Source of the DNA: Streptomyces sp. S.PB5
Lineage (GTDB): Bacteria; Actinomycetota; Actinomycetes; Streptomycetales; Streptomycetaceae
DNA: 64,000 nt
Assembly: GCF_030403745.1 (NCBI RefSeq)
Contig: NZ_JAQMWP010000033.1
Span: 1-64,000, forward strand
Direction: 5' to 3'
In this document: piece after piece, positions 41,526-49,307 of the stretch
How positions within the stretch are numbered: the first letter of the stretch is position 1
Layout: every line of letters starts with the position of its first letter
Notes under the pieces: model-generated
The model's input: the letters and a program-made list of their open reading frames with translations, nothing else
What the model was told of the DNA's origin: nothing
The model's database searches: none
Made by a program: the position numbers and the translations under genes

Positions 41526-41695
41526 CCGCGGAGGCGGAACCGCGTTCGCGGGCGCGACGGACGCGGGTTGCGGTCGCTGTGTCAACTCCTTGGCCACGCA
41601 TGGCACTTCCGCCCATCGAACGGTCCACTCGTGCCGTTGTTCGGTCGTCAGAGGTCAGTCCCAAAGACTCTCTCCTGAGCCGCCGGAGGCGTGCG

Positions 41696-41701
41696 TAGGG
41701 T
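41696..41701 (+). promoter_or_regulatory. -10 hexamer TAGGGT before the roadblock gene
   Basis: A good housekeeping-type -10 about 60 bp upstream of the gene start. The -35 side is weak and no DosR-type box is present, so this gene is probably outside the hypoxia regulon. Confidence 0.4.
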
Positions 41702-41762
41702 CCGGGCACCGAGACGGGCCGGCAGCACCGGCCCGCAACAACGGCACGCAAAGGGAGGCGCT

Positions 41763-42137
41763 GTGGCGAATGTGGAAGTGTCGCTGAAGGAGATGATGGC
41801 CGGAGTCGAGGGGGCGATGGGGGCCGCCGTCGTCGACTACACCAGCGGAATGGCGCTGGGCACGCTCGGCGGCAACAAGGACCTGGACCTGACCGTCGCC
41901 GCGGCCGGCAACACCGATGTCATCCGGGCCAAGGTGCGCACCATGGAGCAACTCGGCCTCAAGGGCCGGATCGAGGACATCCTGATCACGCTGGACAAGC
42001 AGTACCACCTGATCCGCCTGGTCACCGGCCGTACCGGCAACGGACTGTTCCTCTACCTCGTCCTGGACAAAGCCCGCTCGAACCTGGCCATGGCCCGTCA
42101 CCAGCTCAAGCGCGTCGAGGAGGCGATCGAGATCTAG
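41763..42137 (+). CDS. Roadblock/LC7-domain protein
   Basis: A 124-residue single-domain protein (GTG 41763 after GGGAGG). Roadblock features are GAMGAAVVDYTSGMALGTLG, EDILITLDKQYHLIRLV and GLFLYLVLDKARSNLAMAR. Such proteins form dimers and regulate small Ras-like GTPases or act as signalling scaffolds in Streptomyces conservons, but no GTPase or other conservon gene is adjacent. Its neighbours are the small membrane protein and an ArsR regulator. Confidence 0.88.
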   Translation: MANVEVSLKEMMAGVEGAMGAAVVDYTSGMALGTLGGNKDLDLTVAAAGNTDVIRAKVRTMEQLGLKGRIEDILITLDKQYHLIRLVTGRTGNGLFLYLVLDKARSNLAMARHQLKRVEEAIEI

Positions 42138-42170
42138 CCCGGGCGGGATCCGCGGAGCCACGCACGCCCA

Positions 42171-42202
42171 TGATGTGAAGACTTCTTCAAGTCACCACAT
42201 CA
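42171..42202. promoter_or_regulatory. 32-bp interrupted palindrome, operator or terminator
   Basis: TGATGTG (42171-42177) pairs with CACATCA (42196-42202) and GACTT (42180-42184) with AAGTC (42189-42193) around a CTTC loop, leaving one mismatched step. It is AT-rich for this genome. It lies after the roadblock gene and just before a likely ArsR promoter (CAATGT at 42212-42217), so it may terminate one gene and be the ArsR operator of the next. Confidence 0.5.
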
Positions 42203-42346
42203 GCATGGTTCCAATGTGCGGTCGCGGCGGGGCCGCGGCGTGAAGGATCGGCATCCGAGGGCGGCCGCTGTGGTGCGGCGGCCTCCCCGGACGCCGCCGC
42301 ACCACAGCGGCCGCATTCCCACCCACCCGACCAGGAGCGAGCAGAC

Positions 42347-42706
42347 ATGCAGGCCCCCCTCTACCAGGTCAAGGCGGAGTTCTTCCGCATGCTCGGACAC
42401 CCTGTGCGCATCCGGGTGCTGGAACTCCTCCAGCACGGTCCGGTGTCCGTACGGGACCTGCTGGCCGACATCGAGATCGAGCCGTCGAACCTGTCGCAAC
42501 AGCTGGCCGTGCTGCGGCGCTCCGGCATCGTCGTCTCCATGAGGGAGGGCTCCACCGTCCGCTACGCGCTCGCCGGGGGCGATGTCGCCGAACTCCTGCG
42601 CGCCGCCCGCCGCATCCTCACCGAACTCCTCACCGGCCAGAACGAACTCCTCGCCGAACTCCAGCAGGCCGACGCACCTCCCCAGCCCCTGCACACCAAC
42701 ACGTGA
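42347..42706 (+). CDS. ArsR/SmtB-family winged-helix repressor (second copy)
   Basis: A 119-residue regulator. APLYQVKAEFFRMLGHPVRI, the recognition helix IEPSNLSQQLAVLRRSGIVV and a wing REGSTVRYALAGG are as in the protein at 1083-1433, with which it shares about half its residues by eye. It has no cysteine and no known metal motif, so the signal is unknown. It probably represses itself through the palindrome at 42171-42202. Convergent with the next, minus-strand gene. Confidence 0.88.
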   Translation: MQAPLYQVKAEFFRMLGHPVRIRVLELLQHGPVSVRDLLADIEIEPSNLSQQLAVLRRSGIVVSMREGSTVRYALAGGDVAELLRAARRILTELLTGQNELLAELQQADAPPQPLHTNT

Positions 42707-42753
42707 GGGGACATGACCCACACGGCCTTGAGCATCGGCCCGCGCTGCGGATC

Positions 42754-42981
42754 TCAGGTCCGGTGGCGGTGATCTTCGCGGGGAGTGTCACCGATGTAGT
42801 GCCGTTCCTCGATGACCGTCCCCCGTTCACCGGGGCGCTGGACCATGCCGGTCGTGGACATGAACGCGATGAGACCGATCACGCCGGCGACCATGAGCAC
42901 GAAGCCGACGACCAACGAGCTGTAACCGAACACCATGCACGCACCCACCACGACCGCGCCGATGAGTATGAGCGGAACCAT
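42754..42981 (-). CDS. Small two-helix membrane protein
   Basis: A 75-residue protein with two membrane helices (VPLILIGAVVVGACMVFGYS and LVVGFVLMVAGVIGLIAFMS) and a charged tail ERGTVIEERHYIGDTP. No named family recognised. Start at ATG 42981; about 114 nt downstream of the predicted transcript start of a DosR-type promoter shared with the divergent USP-f. Confidence 0.68.
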   Translation of the reverse strand: MVPLILIGAVVVGACMVFGYSSLVVGFVLMVAGVIGLIAFMSTTGMVQRPGERGTVIEERHYIGDTPREDHRHRT

Positions 42982-43101
42982 GACCGACCTCCCCCGAAAG
43001 CTGCCTGCCACGCCGGAGCCGCCAGTCGCCGTGGCCCGGCCGGACACAGGGTGCCGAGTGGCCGGATGAGATGAGCACCGTCCGCTGCGGGCCCCGGTTC
43101 A

Positions 43102-43196
43102 AGCGTCCGTCGCCGCGGCCGTGCGGCCCAGGGGCCGAACGGGCCCGGACGGGGGACCAACCGTCTCTGCACTCGGAGGGGCGGTGATGAGACCGT
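43102..43196. promoter_or_regulatory. Shared divergent DevR/OsdR-type promoter (small membrane protein and USP-f)
   Basis: Boxes GGGGCCGAACGGGCCC (43131-43146) and GGGACCAACCGTCTC (43154-43168), about 22 bp apart; a third, GGCCGTGCGGCC, is at 43117-43128. Minus-strand GACGCT (43102-43107) is centred 34 bp from the first; plus-strand GACCGT (43191-43196) about 33 bp from the second. Confidence 0.55.
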
Positions 43197-43253
43197 GGAG
43201 AGGGAGCCCCCGTGCCGTACAGCCGTGCGGTCCGACGAAAGGCGGTGGGGACG

Positions 43254-44120
43254 ATGGAGCTGCCCCTGGTCGTGGGTGTCGACGGATCCGACGAGAGCCT
43301 CGTGGCCGTCGACTGGGCGGCGGACGAAGCGGCCCGCCGCGGACTGCCCCTGCGGCTCGTGCACGCATCGCTGTGGGAGCGCTACGAGGGAGCCGTGCCG
43401 CCCGAGGACGGCGACCCGCCGTACGAACAGGTCAGGGCCGAGAACCTCCTCGACATCGCGGCAGCACGTGCCCGGCGGCGCGCACCCGACCTCAAGGTCG
43501 CCACGGAGGTCGCTGCCGAGGAGGCGGTCGACGCACTGCTGCACGAGGGGCACCATGCCTTCTCCCTGGTGACCGGAGCGCGGGACCGTGGAGGACTGAC
43601 CGAACTGCTGCTCGGCTCGGTCTCGCCGGCCGTGGCCGGACGGGCGCGCTGCCCCGTGATCGTGGTCCGGGGTGACACCACGGGCGACCACGGGCGGATT
43701 CTGTTGGGCGTGGGGGAGTCCGCGCGCGGTGGCGAGGCGGTGCGGTTCGCGTTCCAGGAGGCCGAGACCCGCGGGTGCATGCTGGACGCCGTACGTGCCT
43801 GGCGCCGCTCCGCCCGTGAGCCGATGCAGCATCCCCTCCTCGCCGGGAACCCGGCGCATCAGCACGAGCGCCAGGCGTCGGAGCAGCTGGACAGCGCGCT
43901 GTACGAGGCGGCCGCGGACCATCCCGCGGTCCGGGTGCGCCGCACCACCGCCGAAGGCCCCGCACCCAAGGTGCTGCTCGCCAGGTCGGGCGGCGCCGAC
44001 CTGCTGGTCGTCGGAGCCCGGCGCCGCCACGGTCACCACGGCTTCCAGCTCGGCCGCGTGGCCCACACGCTGCTGCATCACGCGGACTGCCCCGTCGCCG
44101 TCGTCCCCGAAGAGGTGTGA
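43254..44120 (+). CDS. Universal stress protein, tandem UspA domains (USP-f)
   Basis: A 288-residue tandem USP, the close duplicate of USP-a (14442-15317): both start MELPLVVGVDGS, share WDxAxDEAARRGLPLRLV and the LWERYEG segment, and share the DNA AAGGCGGTGGGGACGATGGA at the start. Domain 1 ATP motif is GARDRGGLTELLLGSVS. It ends 3 bp before the HAD gene and is probably co-transcribed with the sugar-phosphorylase pair. Confidence 0.95.
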   Translation: MELPLVVGVDGSDESLVAVDWAADEAARRGLPLRLVHASLWERYEGAVPPEDGDPPYEQVRAENLLDIAAARARRRAPDLKVATEVAAEEAVDALLHEGHHAFSLVTGARDRGGLTELLLGSVSPAVAGRARCPVIVVRGDTTGDHGRILLGVGESARGGEAVRFAFQEAETRGCMLDAVRAWRRSAREPMQHPLLAGNPAHQHERQASEQLDSALYEAAADHPAVRVRRTTAEGPAPKVLLARSGGADLLVVGARRRHGHHGFQLGRVAHTLLHHADCPVAVVPEEV

Positions 44121-44123
44121 CCC

Positions 44124-44897
44124 ATGCGCCGGCCCCCCGCCCCCGAGACACCCCGCCCGCCGCTCGCGGCGATCCTGCGGGACGTGCGTGCCGTCGTGTT
44201 CGACACCGACGGAGTGATCACCGACTCGGCACAGGTGCACGCCGCCGCGTGGAAGACGGCGTTCGACGCTCACCTGCGCATCCACCCGCCCGCGGACCCG
44301 GAGATGCGCCGCCCGTTCGACGTACGGGACGACTATCTGCGCCACGTGGACGGCAGGTCCCGCCTCGACGGCGCCGCCGCCTTCCTCACCGCACGCGGCC
44401 TCGATCCCTCGCCCGGTACGGTGCGCGCCGTCGCCGAGGAGAAGGAGCGCCTGTTCACCGAGCGGCTGCGCAAGCACGGCGTCGACGCGTACCCGGGCAC
44501 GGTGCGGCTGGTGCTGGCCCTGCGCCGCGCGGGCGTGCCCTGCGCGGCGGCCTCCGCCTCCCGGCACGCCGGTGAATTGCTGAGTCTGGCCGGGGTACTC
44601 AACCTCTTCGACCTCCTCGTCGACGGCGGCGAGGCGGCGCGCCTCGGCCTCGCGGGCAAGCCGGAGCCCGACCTGTTCCTGGAGGCGGTCCGGCGGCTCC
44701 ATGTCCCCGCCCGCCGGGCCGCCGTCGCCGAGGACGCGCTCGCGGGCGTCGAGGCCGGCCGCCGCGGCGGGTTCGGCCTGGTGATCGGGGTGGACCGGGC
44801 CGCGGGTGACGACACCGCGGAACGGCTGCTACGGCACGGCGCCGACATCGTCGTACGCGATCTCGGGGAACTGGTCGCGGGAGGAGAGGCGAAGTGA
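44124..44897 (+). CDS. HAD-family beta-phosphoglucomutase-like protein
   Basis: A 257-residue HAD hydrolase/mutase. Catalytic motif I is FDTDGVITDS (about residues 25-34) with both aspartates; later motifs are AASASRHAGELLSLAG and KPEPDLFLEA, with acidic motif IV in AVAEDALAGVEAG. The pattern and cap size fit beta-phosphoglucomutase, which turns beta-glucose 1-phosphate into glucose 6-phosphate. The GH65 gene behind it overlaps by GTGA, supporting this role. Rv2006 of M. tuberculosis, a DosR target, contains a HAD domain and a GH65 domain in one long chain. Confidence 0.9.
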   Translation: MRRPPAPETPRPPLAAILRDVRAVVFDTDGVITDSAQVHAAAWKTAFDAHLRIHPPADPEMRRPFDVRDDYLRHVDGRSRLDGAAAFLTARGLDPSPGTVRAVAEEKERLFTERLRKHGVDAYPGTVRLVLALRRAGVPCAAASASRHAGELLSLAGVLNLFDLLVDGGEAARLGLAGKPEPDLFLEAVRRLHVPARRAAVAEDALAGVEAGRRGGFGLVIGVDRAAGDDTAERLLRHGADIVVRDLGELVAGGEAK

Positions 44898-47263
44898 CCG
44901 GATGGACCTGGGAGTACGAGGGCTACGTGCCCGCCGACGAACGGCTGCGGGAGTCGCTGTGCACCCTGGGCAACGGGTGCTTCGCCACGCGAGGGGCGCT
45001 GCCGGAGTGCGGCGCCGACGAAGTGCACTACCCCGGTACCTATGTAGCGGGCTGCTACAACCGGCTCACCTCCGAGGTGGCCGGACGGCAGGTCGAGAAC
45101 GAGGACATGGTCAACGTTCCCGACTGGTTGCCCCTGCGTTTCCGGCGGCCCGGCGGGCCATGGCTCACCCCCGACACCGCGACCGTCCTGGACCACCGGC
45201 AGACGCTGCATCTGTCCGCGGGGATGCTGGAGCGCCGCACCCGCTACGACCTCGGTGAGGGACGCGCACTGACCGTGCGTCAGCAGCGGCTCGTGCACCT
45301 GGCCGATCCTCATCTGGCGGCCCTGCGCACCGAGTTCACCGCTGAGGGGTTCTCCGGGCCGCTGGAGGTCGAGGCGGCCCTCGACGGCGGCGTCACCAAC
45401 TCCGGCGTCGCACGCTACCGGGACCTGGACGGCCGGCACCTGACCCATGTGCACACCGGCACCGCCGCCCCGGACACGGTGTGGCTGCGCTGCCGCACCC
45501 GCACCTCGGACATCCGCATCGGCATGGCGGCCCGGCTCACCGCCGACGCGCCGCTCACCGTGCGGCACGAACTCCCGCGCGCCGTCCAGCAGATGACCCT
45601 CGACCTGATGCCGGGCAGCACTTCCACCGTCGACAAGACCGTCGCCCTGCACACCTCCCGCGACCCGGCGATCAGCGACCCGCTGAACGCCGCCGTCGAC
45701 CGGGTCGGCCGGGCCCCCGGCTTCGACGAACTGCTGGAGACCCACCTCACCGCCTGGGACCAGCTCTGGCGCCGGGCCGACCTCGACGTCCCCGGGGAGG
45801 CTGGCCGCATCCTGCGCCTGCACCTCTTCCACGTCCTGCAGACCCTCTCCCCGCACACCGCCGACCTCGACGTCGGCGTACCCGCCCGGGGACTGCACGG
45901 CGAGGCCTACCGCGGCCATGTCTTCTGGGACGAACTGTTCGTCCTGCCCTATCTGAACCTGCACTTCCCCGAGGTCTCCCGCGCCCTGCTCCGCTACCGC
46001 CACCGGCGCCTGGAGCAGGCCTGCACCGCAGCCCGGTCGGCCGGCCGCCGGGGTGCCATGTACCCCTGGCAGAGCGGCAGCGACGGCCGAGAGGAAACCC
46101 AGCAGCTCCATCTCAACCCGCGCTCGGGACGCTGGCTGCCCGACCACTCCCACCTGCAGCACCACGTCGGCTCGGCGATCGCCTACAACGTGTGGCAGTA
46201 CTGCGAGGCCAGCGGGGACACGGAGTTCCTGCACACCAAGGGCGCCGAGATGCTCCTGCAGATCGCCCGCTTCTGGGCGGACTCGGCCGTCTACGACGAG
46301 ACTCTGGGCCGGCACCGCATCAGGGGCGTGGTCGGCCCCGACGAGTACCACGAGGCCTACCCCGACGCGAAGGAGCCGGGCCTCGACGACAACGCCTACA
46401 CCAATGTGACGGCCGCCTGGGTGCTCGCCCGCACCCTGGAGCTGCTGCGCTCCCTGCCGGAGCCGCGCCACCGCGAACTCGTCGAGCGCACCGGGCTGGA
46501 CGGCGGCGAGCTCGAACTGTGGGAGGACGTCTCCCGCACCCTCCACATTCCGTTCCACACCGACGTCATCAGCCAGTTCGACGGCTACGGCGAGCTCGCC
46601 GAGCTCGACTGGGCGGGCTACCGCGCCCGGTACGGCGACATCCGGCGCCTGGACCGGATCCTGGAGGCGGAGGGCGACAGCGTCAACCGCTACCAGGCGT
46701 CCAAGCAGGCCGATGTCCTGATGCTCGGCTATCTGTTCTCACCCGCCGAACTCCGGTCGCTGTTCCGCCGGTTGGGGTACCGCCTCGACGAGGACACCTG
46801 GCGGCGCACCGTCGACCACTATCTGCACCGCACCAGCCACGGCTCCACCCTCAGTGGCCTCGTCCACGGCTGGGTGCTGGCCCGGGCCCGGCGGGCGGAG
46901 GCTTGGAAGTTCTGCCAGGAGGCCCTGCGAGGGGACATCGCCGACATCCAGGGCGGCACCACCGGCGAGGGCATCCACCTCGGCGCGATGGCCGGCACCC
47001 TCGATCTCGTGCAGCGCGGACTGACCGGACTGGAGACCCGGGGCGGCGCCCTCCGGCTCGACCCGGTGCCGCTGCCGGAGCTCTCCTCGTACGGCTTCGC
47101 CCTGCGCTACCAGGGGCACTGGGGGGTACGGCTGCGCCTGGAGTACGAGCGGCTGGAGATCGCCGTACCGGTCTCGGACGCCTCGCCGATCGACCTGCGG
47201 CTGCCCGACCGGACGGTGAGCCTGCCGCCGGGGGAGACGGTGCGGCTGCTGCTCCCGGACTGA
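44894..47263 (+). CDS. GH65 glycoside phosphorylase (maltose/kojibiose/trehalose type)
   Basis: A 789-residue GH65 enzyme: N-terminal super-sandwich domain (about 1-260), (alpha/alpha)6 barrel with FWDELFVLPYLN, the catalytic acid Glu in VVGPDEYHEAYPD, DDNAYTNVTAAWVL and RYQASKQADVLML; phosphate-binding loop near SHGSTLS; and a C-terminal sheet domain. It should split an alpha-linked disaccharide with phosphate to give glucose and beta-glucose 1-phosphate, which the HAD partner converts. Which disaccharide is unclear; trehalose or maltose are the likely stores in Streptomyces. Phosphorolysis saves ATP, which suits energy limitation. Confidence 0.93.
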   Translation: MTGWTWEYEGYVPADERLRESLCTLGNGCFATRGALPECGADEVHYPGTYVAGCYNRLTSEVAGRQVENEDMVNVPDWLPLRFRRPGGPWLTPDTATVLDHRQTLHLSAGMLERRTRYDLGEGRALTVRQQRLVHLADPHLAALRTEFTAEGFSGPLEVEAALDGGVTNSGVARYRDLDGRHLTHVHTGTAAPDTVWLRCRTRTSDIRIGMAARLTADAPLTVRHELPRAVQQMTLDLMPGSTSTVDKTVALHTSRDPAISDPLNAAVDRVGRAPGFDELLETHLTAWDQLWRRADLDVPGEAGRILRLHLFHVLQTLSPHTADLDVGVPARGLHGEAYRGHVFWDELFVLPYLNLHFPEVSRALLRYRHRRLEQACTAARSAGRRGAMYPWQSGSDGREETQQLHLNPRSGRWLPDHSHLQHHVGSAIAYNVWQYCEASGDTEFLHTKGAEMLLQIARFWADSAVYDETLGRHRIRGVVGPDEYHEAYPDAKEPGLDDNAYTNVTAAWVLARTLELLRSLPEPRHRELVERTGLDGGELELWEDVSRTLHIPFHTDVISQFDGYGELAELDWAGYRARYGDIRRLDRILEAEGDSVNRYQASKQADVLMLGYLFSPAELRSLFRRLGYRLDEDTWRRTVDHYLHRTSHGSTLSGLVHGWVLARARRAEAWKFCQEALRGDIADIQGGTTGEGIHLGAMAGTLDLVQRGLTGLETRGGALRLDPVPLPELSSYGFALRYQGHWGVRLRLEYERLEIAVPVSDASPIDLRLPDRTVSLPPGETVRLLLPD

Positions 47264-47273
47264 CCGGCGAACC

Positions 47274-47340
47274 GGGGCCGAACGGACCCTGTCGGGGACC
47301 CGACGGCCCCTTCTCGCCGGCCGTGCACGGGGATGAGGCT
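47274..47340 (+). promoter_or_regulatory. DevR/OsdR-type promoter of the SHOCT protein gene
   Basis: GGGGCCGAACGGACCC (47274-47289) and GGGGACCCGACGGCCCC (47294-47310), about 21 bp apart, and GAGGCT (47335-47340) centred 35.5 bp after the second. Confidence 0.65.
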
Positions 47341-47388
47341 GATGCTGAGAAAGCCCCGAAGGCGGCTCTCGGCGCGAAGGAGCCTGCG

Positions 47389-47661
47389 ATGTACTGGAAC
47401 GATCACGACATGAACGGCTGGGACTGGTTCGCGATGTCGATCGGCACGGTCCTGCTCTGGGCGCTGCTGATCACCGTCGCCGTGCTTCTCTTCCGCACCT
47501 TCAACCGCACGCCAGAGCCCCCGCACCGGGAGACCCCGCACCGCGAGTCCCCCGAGCGGCTGCTCGCCGAACGTTTCGCCCGCGGGGAGATCGACGAGGA
47601 GGAGTACCGGCGCCGGCTGGCTGTGCTGCGCGCGGACGGCATCGGGCTCATCGAACACTGA
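47389..47661 (+). CDS. SHOCT-domain small membrane protein (1)
   Basis: A 90-residue protein: short N-terminus MYWNDHDMNGWDWFAMSIG, one membrane helix (TVLLWALLITVAVLLF), a linker with the PHRET/PHRES repeat, and a C-terminal SHOCT motif LLAERFARGEIDEEEYRRRL. SHOCT domains are short helical oligomerisation modules; function unknown. AAGGAG precedes ATG 47389. Confidence 0.88.
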   Translation: MYWNDHDMNGWDWFAMSIGTVLLWALLITVAVLLFRTFNRTPEPPHRETPHRESPERLLAERFARGEIDEEEYRRRLAVLRADGIGLIEH

Positions 47662-47970
47662 CCGCGATGCTCGGGTGCTCGGGTGCTCCGGTGGGCGTGC
47701 GTCGCCGAGCGGGGGACGTGCCCGCGCCTGCGAACGGCACGGACACACGGTCGACGACCCACGCACGACCGCGGCCCGGCGAGGGCCGTCCCCCTGGCGC
47801 GGACGCCGTTCCGGTGGGGACGGGGGAGCCCCTCACGGTGCCGATACCGACGTCCGCGCCTGATCCAAGGATCGCTCCGTGGCAGAGGGGACGAGAGAGA
47901 CGACCGGCCCTGTTCGGGGGACGGTGAGGGTCTTGCGGAACGGTTGTCGGCTGTGGGCGAGGAGGACACG
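47662..47970. other. Intergenic region before the second nitroreductase
   Basis: It begins with an 8-bp repeat (TGCTCGGG, two exact copies and one variant, 47668-47691). Half-palindromes such as CGACCGGCCC (47901-47910) occur, and GAGGGT or AACGGT could be -10 hexamers, but no full box with correct spacing is seen. No gene recognised. Confidence 0.35.
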
Positions 47971-48987
47971 ATGAGCGCACGACGGCTCGACGAGAACACG
48001 GTGACGAAGCTGGTCGCCGAGGCCGTGGCGGCTCCTTCGATGCACAACGCACAGCCCTGGCGTTTCCGCTTCGACATCGGCGAGGGTCTGCTGCGGATGT
48101 ACGCCGATCTGACGCGAGCCATGCCCAGGTCCGACCCCGGCAACCGCGCGCTGCACCTGGGCTGCGGGGCGGCGCTCTTCAACCTCCGCGTGGCCGCTGC
48201 CCACGCCGGCCTCGTCCCGGAGATCCGACTGCTGCCGGAGCCGCAGGACCCGCTCCTCCTGGCCGCCGTTCACCTGGACAGCCCCACCGCACGCTCCCCG
48301 CAGCACGAGCAGGACGACCTGGAGCGGCTGCACCCGGCGATCCGTGACCGGCACACCAGCCGCCACCCCTTCGCGGACAAGGACATCCCCGAGGACGTCC
48401 GGGTCGCCCTGCGGGACGCGGCGTCACAGGAGGGCGCCGCGCTGCACTTCCCGGGCCCCTGGCACATCGAGACGCTCCTCGAACTGGTCCAGGACGCGGA
48501 GGACCGCGACGCCCTCGACCCCGTCGCCCGCGAGGACCTGGATCGCTGGACCCGCCTCGGACCGGAGGCCGACATCGCCGTGGACGGTGTTCCCGAGTAC
48601 GCCTTCGGGCCGCGCCGACGCGACGGCAAGGCTCCGGTACGAGACTTCGCCGGCCGGCGACCGGTGGCAGACCGGGGCACCACCGCCTTCGAGCACACCC
48701 CGCAGCTGGCCGTGCTGAGCACCCCCGGCGACGGGCCGGCTGACTGGCTGCGCGCCGGGCAGGCGCTGGAACACGTGCTTCTGGAAGCCACCCTGGCGGA
48801 CCTGGCCACCTCCCTGACCTCCCACGCACTGGAGGAGCCCGATCTGCGCACGCTGACCCGTGACCCGGTGTCGGGAACGGGCCATGTGCAGATGGTGCTG
48901 CGCCTGGGATACGGGCCGAGGGGTCCGGCCACGCCCCGCCGCCCGGTGGCGGACGTGCTCGACTTCGTGCGCCCCGGTGCCGGCTGA
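47971..48987 (+). CDS. Acg-family FMN nitroreductase-like protein (2)
   Basis: A 338-residue Acg-family protein: LVAEAVAAPSMHNAQPWRFR at the N-terminus, LHLGCGAALFNLRVAAAHAG, DRHTSRHPF and GPADWLRAGQALEHVLLEAT, the same landmarks as in the first nitroreductase. GAGGAGGAC precedes ATG 47971. It probably binds FMN or reduces nitro/quinone substrates. Relation to the hypoxia regulon is likely from the family and location, although its promoter is not clear. Confidence 0.92.
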   Translation: MSARRLDENTVTKLVAEAVAAPSMHNAQPWRFRFDIGEGLLRMYADLTRAMPRSDPGNRALHLGCGAALFNLRVAAAHAGLVPEIRLLPEPQDPLLLAAVHLDSPTARSPQHEQDDLERLHPAIRDRHTSRHPFADKDIPEDVRVALRDAASQEGAALHFPGPWHIETLLELVQDAEDRDALDPVAREDLDRWTRLGPEADIAVDGVPEYAFGPRRRDGKAPVRDFAGRRPVADRGTTAFEHTPQLAVLSTPGDGPADWLRAGQALEHVLLEATLADLATSLTSHALEEPDLRTLTRDPVSGTGHVQMVLRLGYGPRGPATPRRPVADVLDFVRPGAG

Positions 48988-49021
48988 GTTCTGGCCGGTG
49001 TGGTGATCCCGGCCGGTCCGG

Positions 49022-49294
49022 TCATCCGTGTCGTCTCGTGCTCGGCCTGTGCTCGCCCTCGGCGAGGGCGCGCATCCGCTTCCGGTAGGTGACCGCGTCG
49101 ATCCGTCCGCGCAACCGCTGCCTCACCAGCCGGCGCTCGGCGTCCTCGAGCACGGCGCCATGCCGCCGGCGTCGGGGCCGCAGCGCGTGACGGCTCCCCG
49201 TCGACGTCGGCAGACGGGCCGTGTCGTACAAGGCTCCGGCCAGGATGAGCAGGAGAAGCACGAGTGCTACGGCAACCATGACGACGGCTCCCAT
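49022..49294 (-). CDS. SHOCT-like small membrane protein (2)
   Basis: About 90 residues from ATG 49294: an N-terminal membrane helix (VAVALVLLLLILAGALY), an Arg-rich linker, and a C-terminal helix pair ERRLVRQRLRGRIDAVTYRK continuing RMRAL, which matches the SHOCT pattern of the protein at 47389-47661. It follows the oleate hydratase gene after 13 bp, so probably translated from the same mRNA. ATG 49279 is an alternative start. Confidence 0.7.
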   Translation of the reverse strand: MGAVVMVAVALVLLLLILAGALYDTARLPTSTGSRHALRPRRRRHGAVLEDAERRLVRQRLRGRIDAVTYRKRMRALAEGEHRPSTRRHG

Positions 49295-49307
49295 GAACGA
49301 GGTTCCG

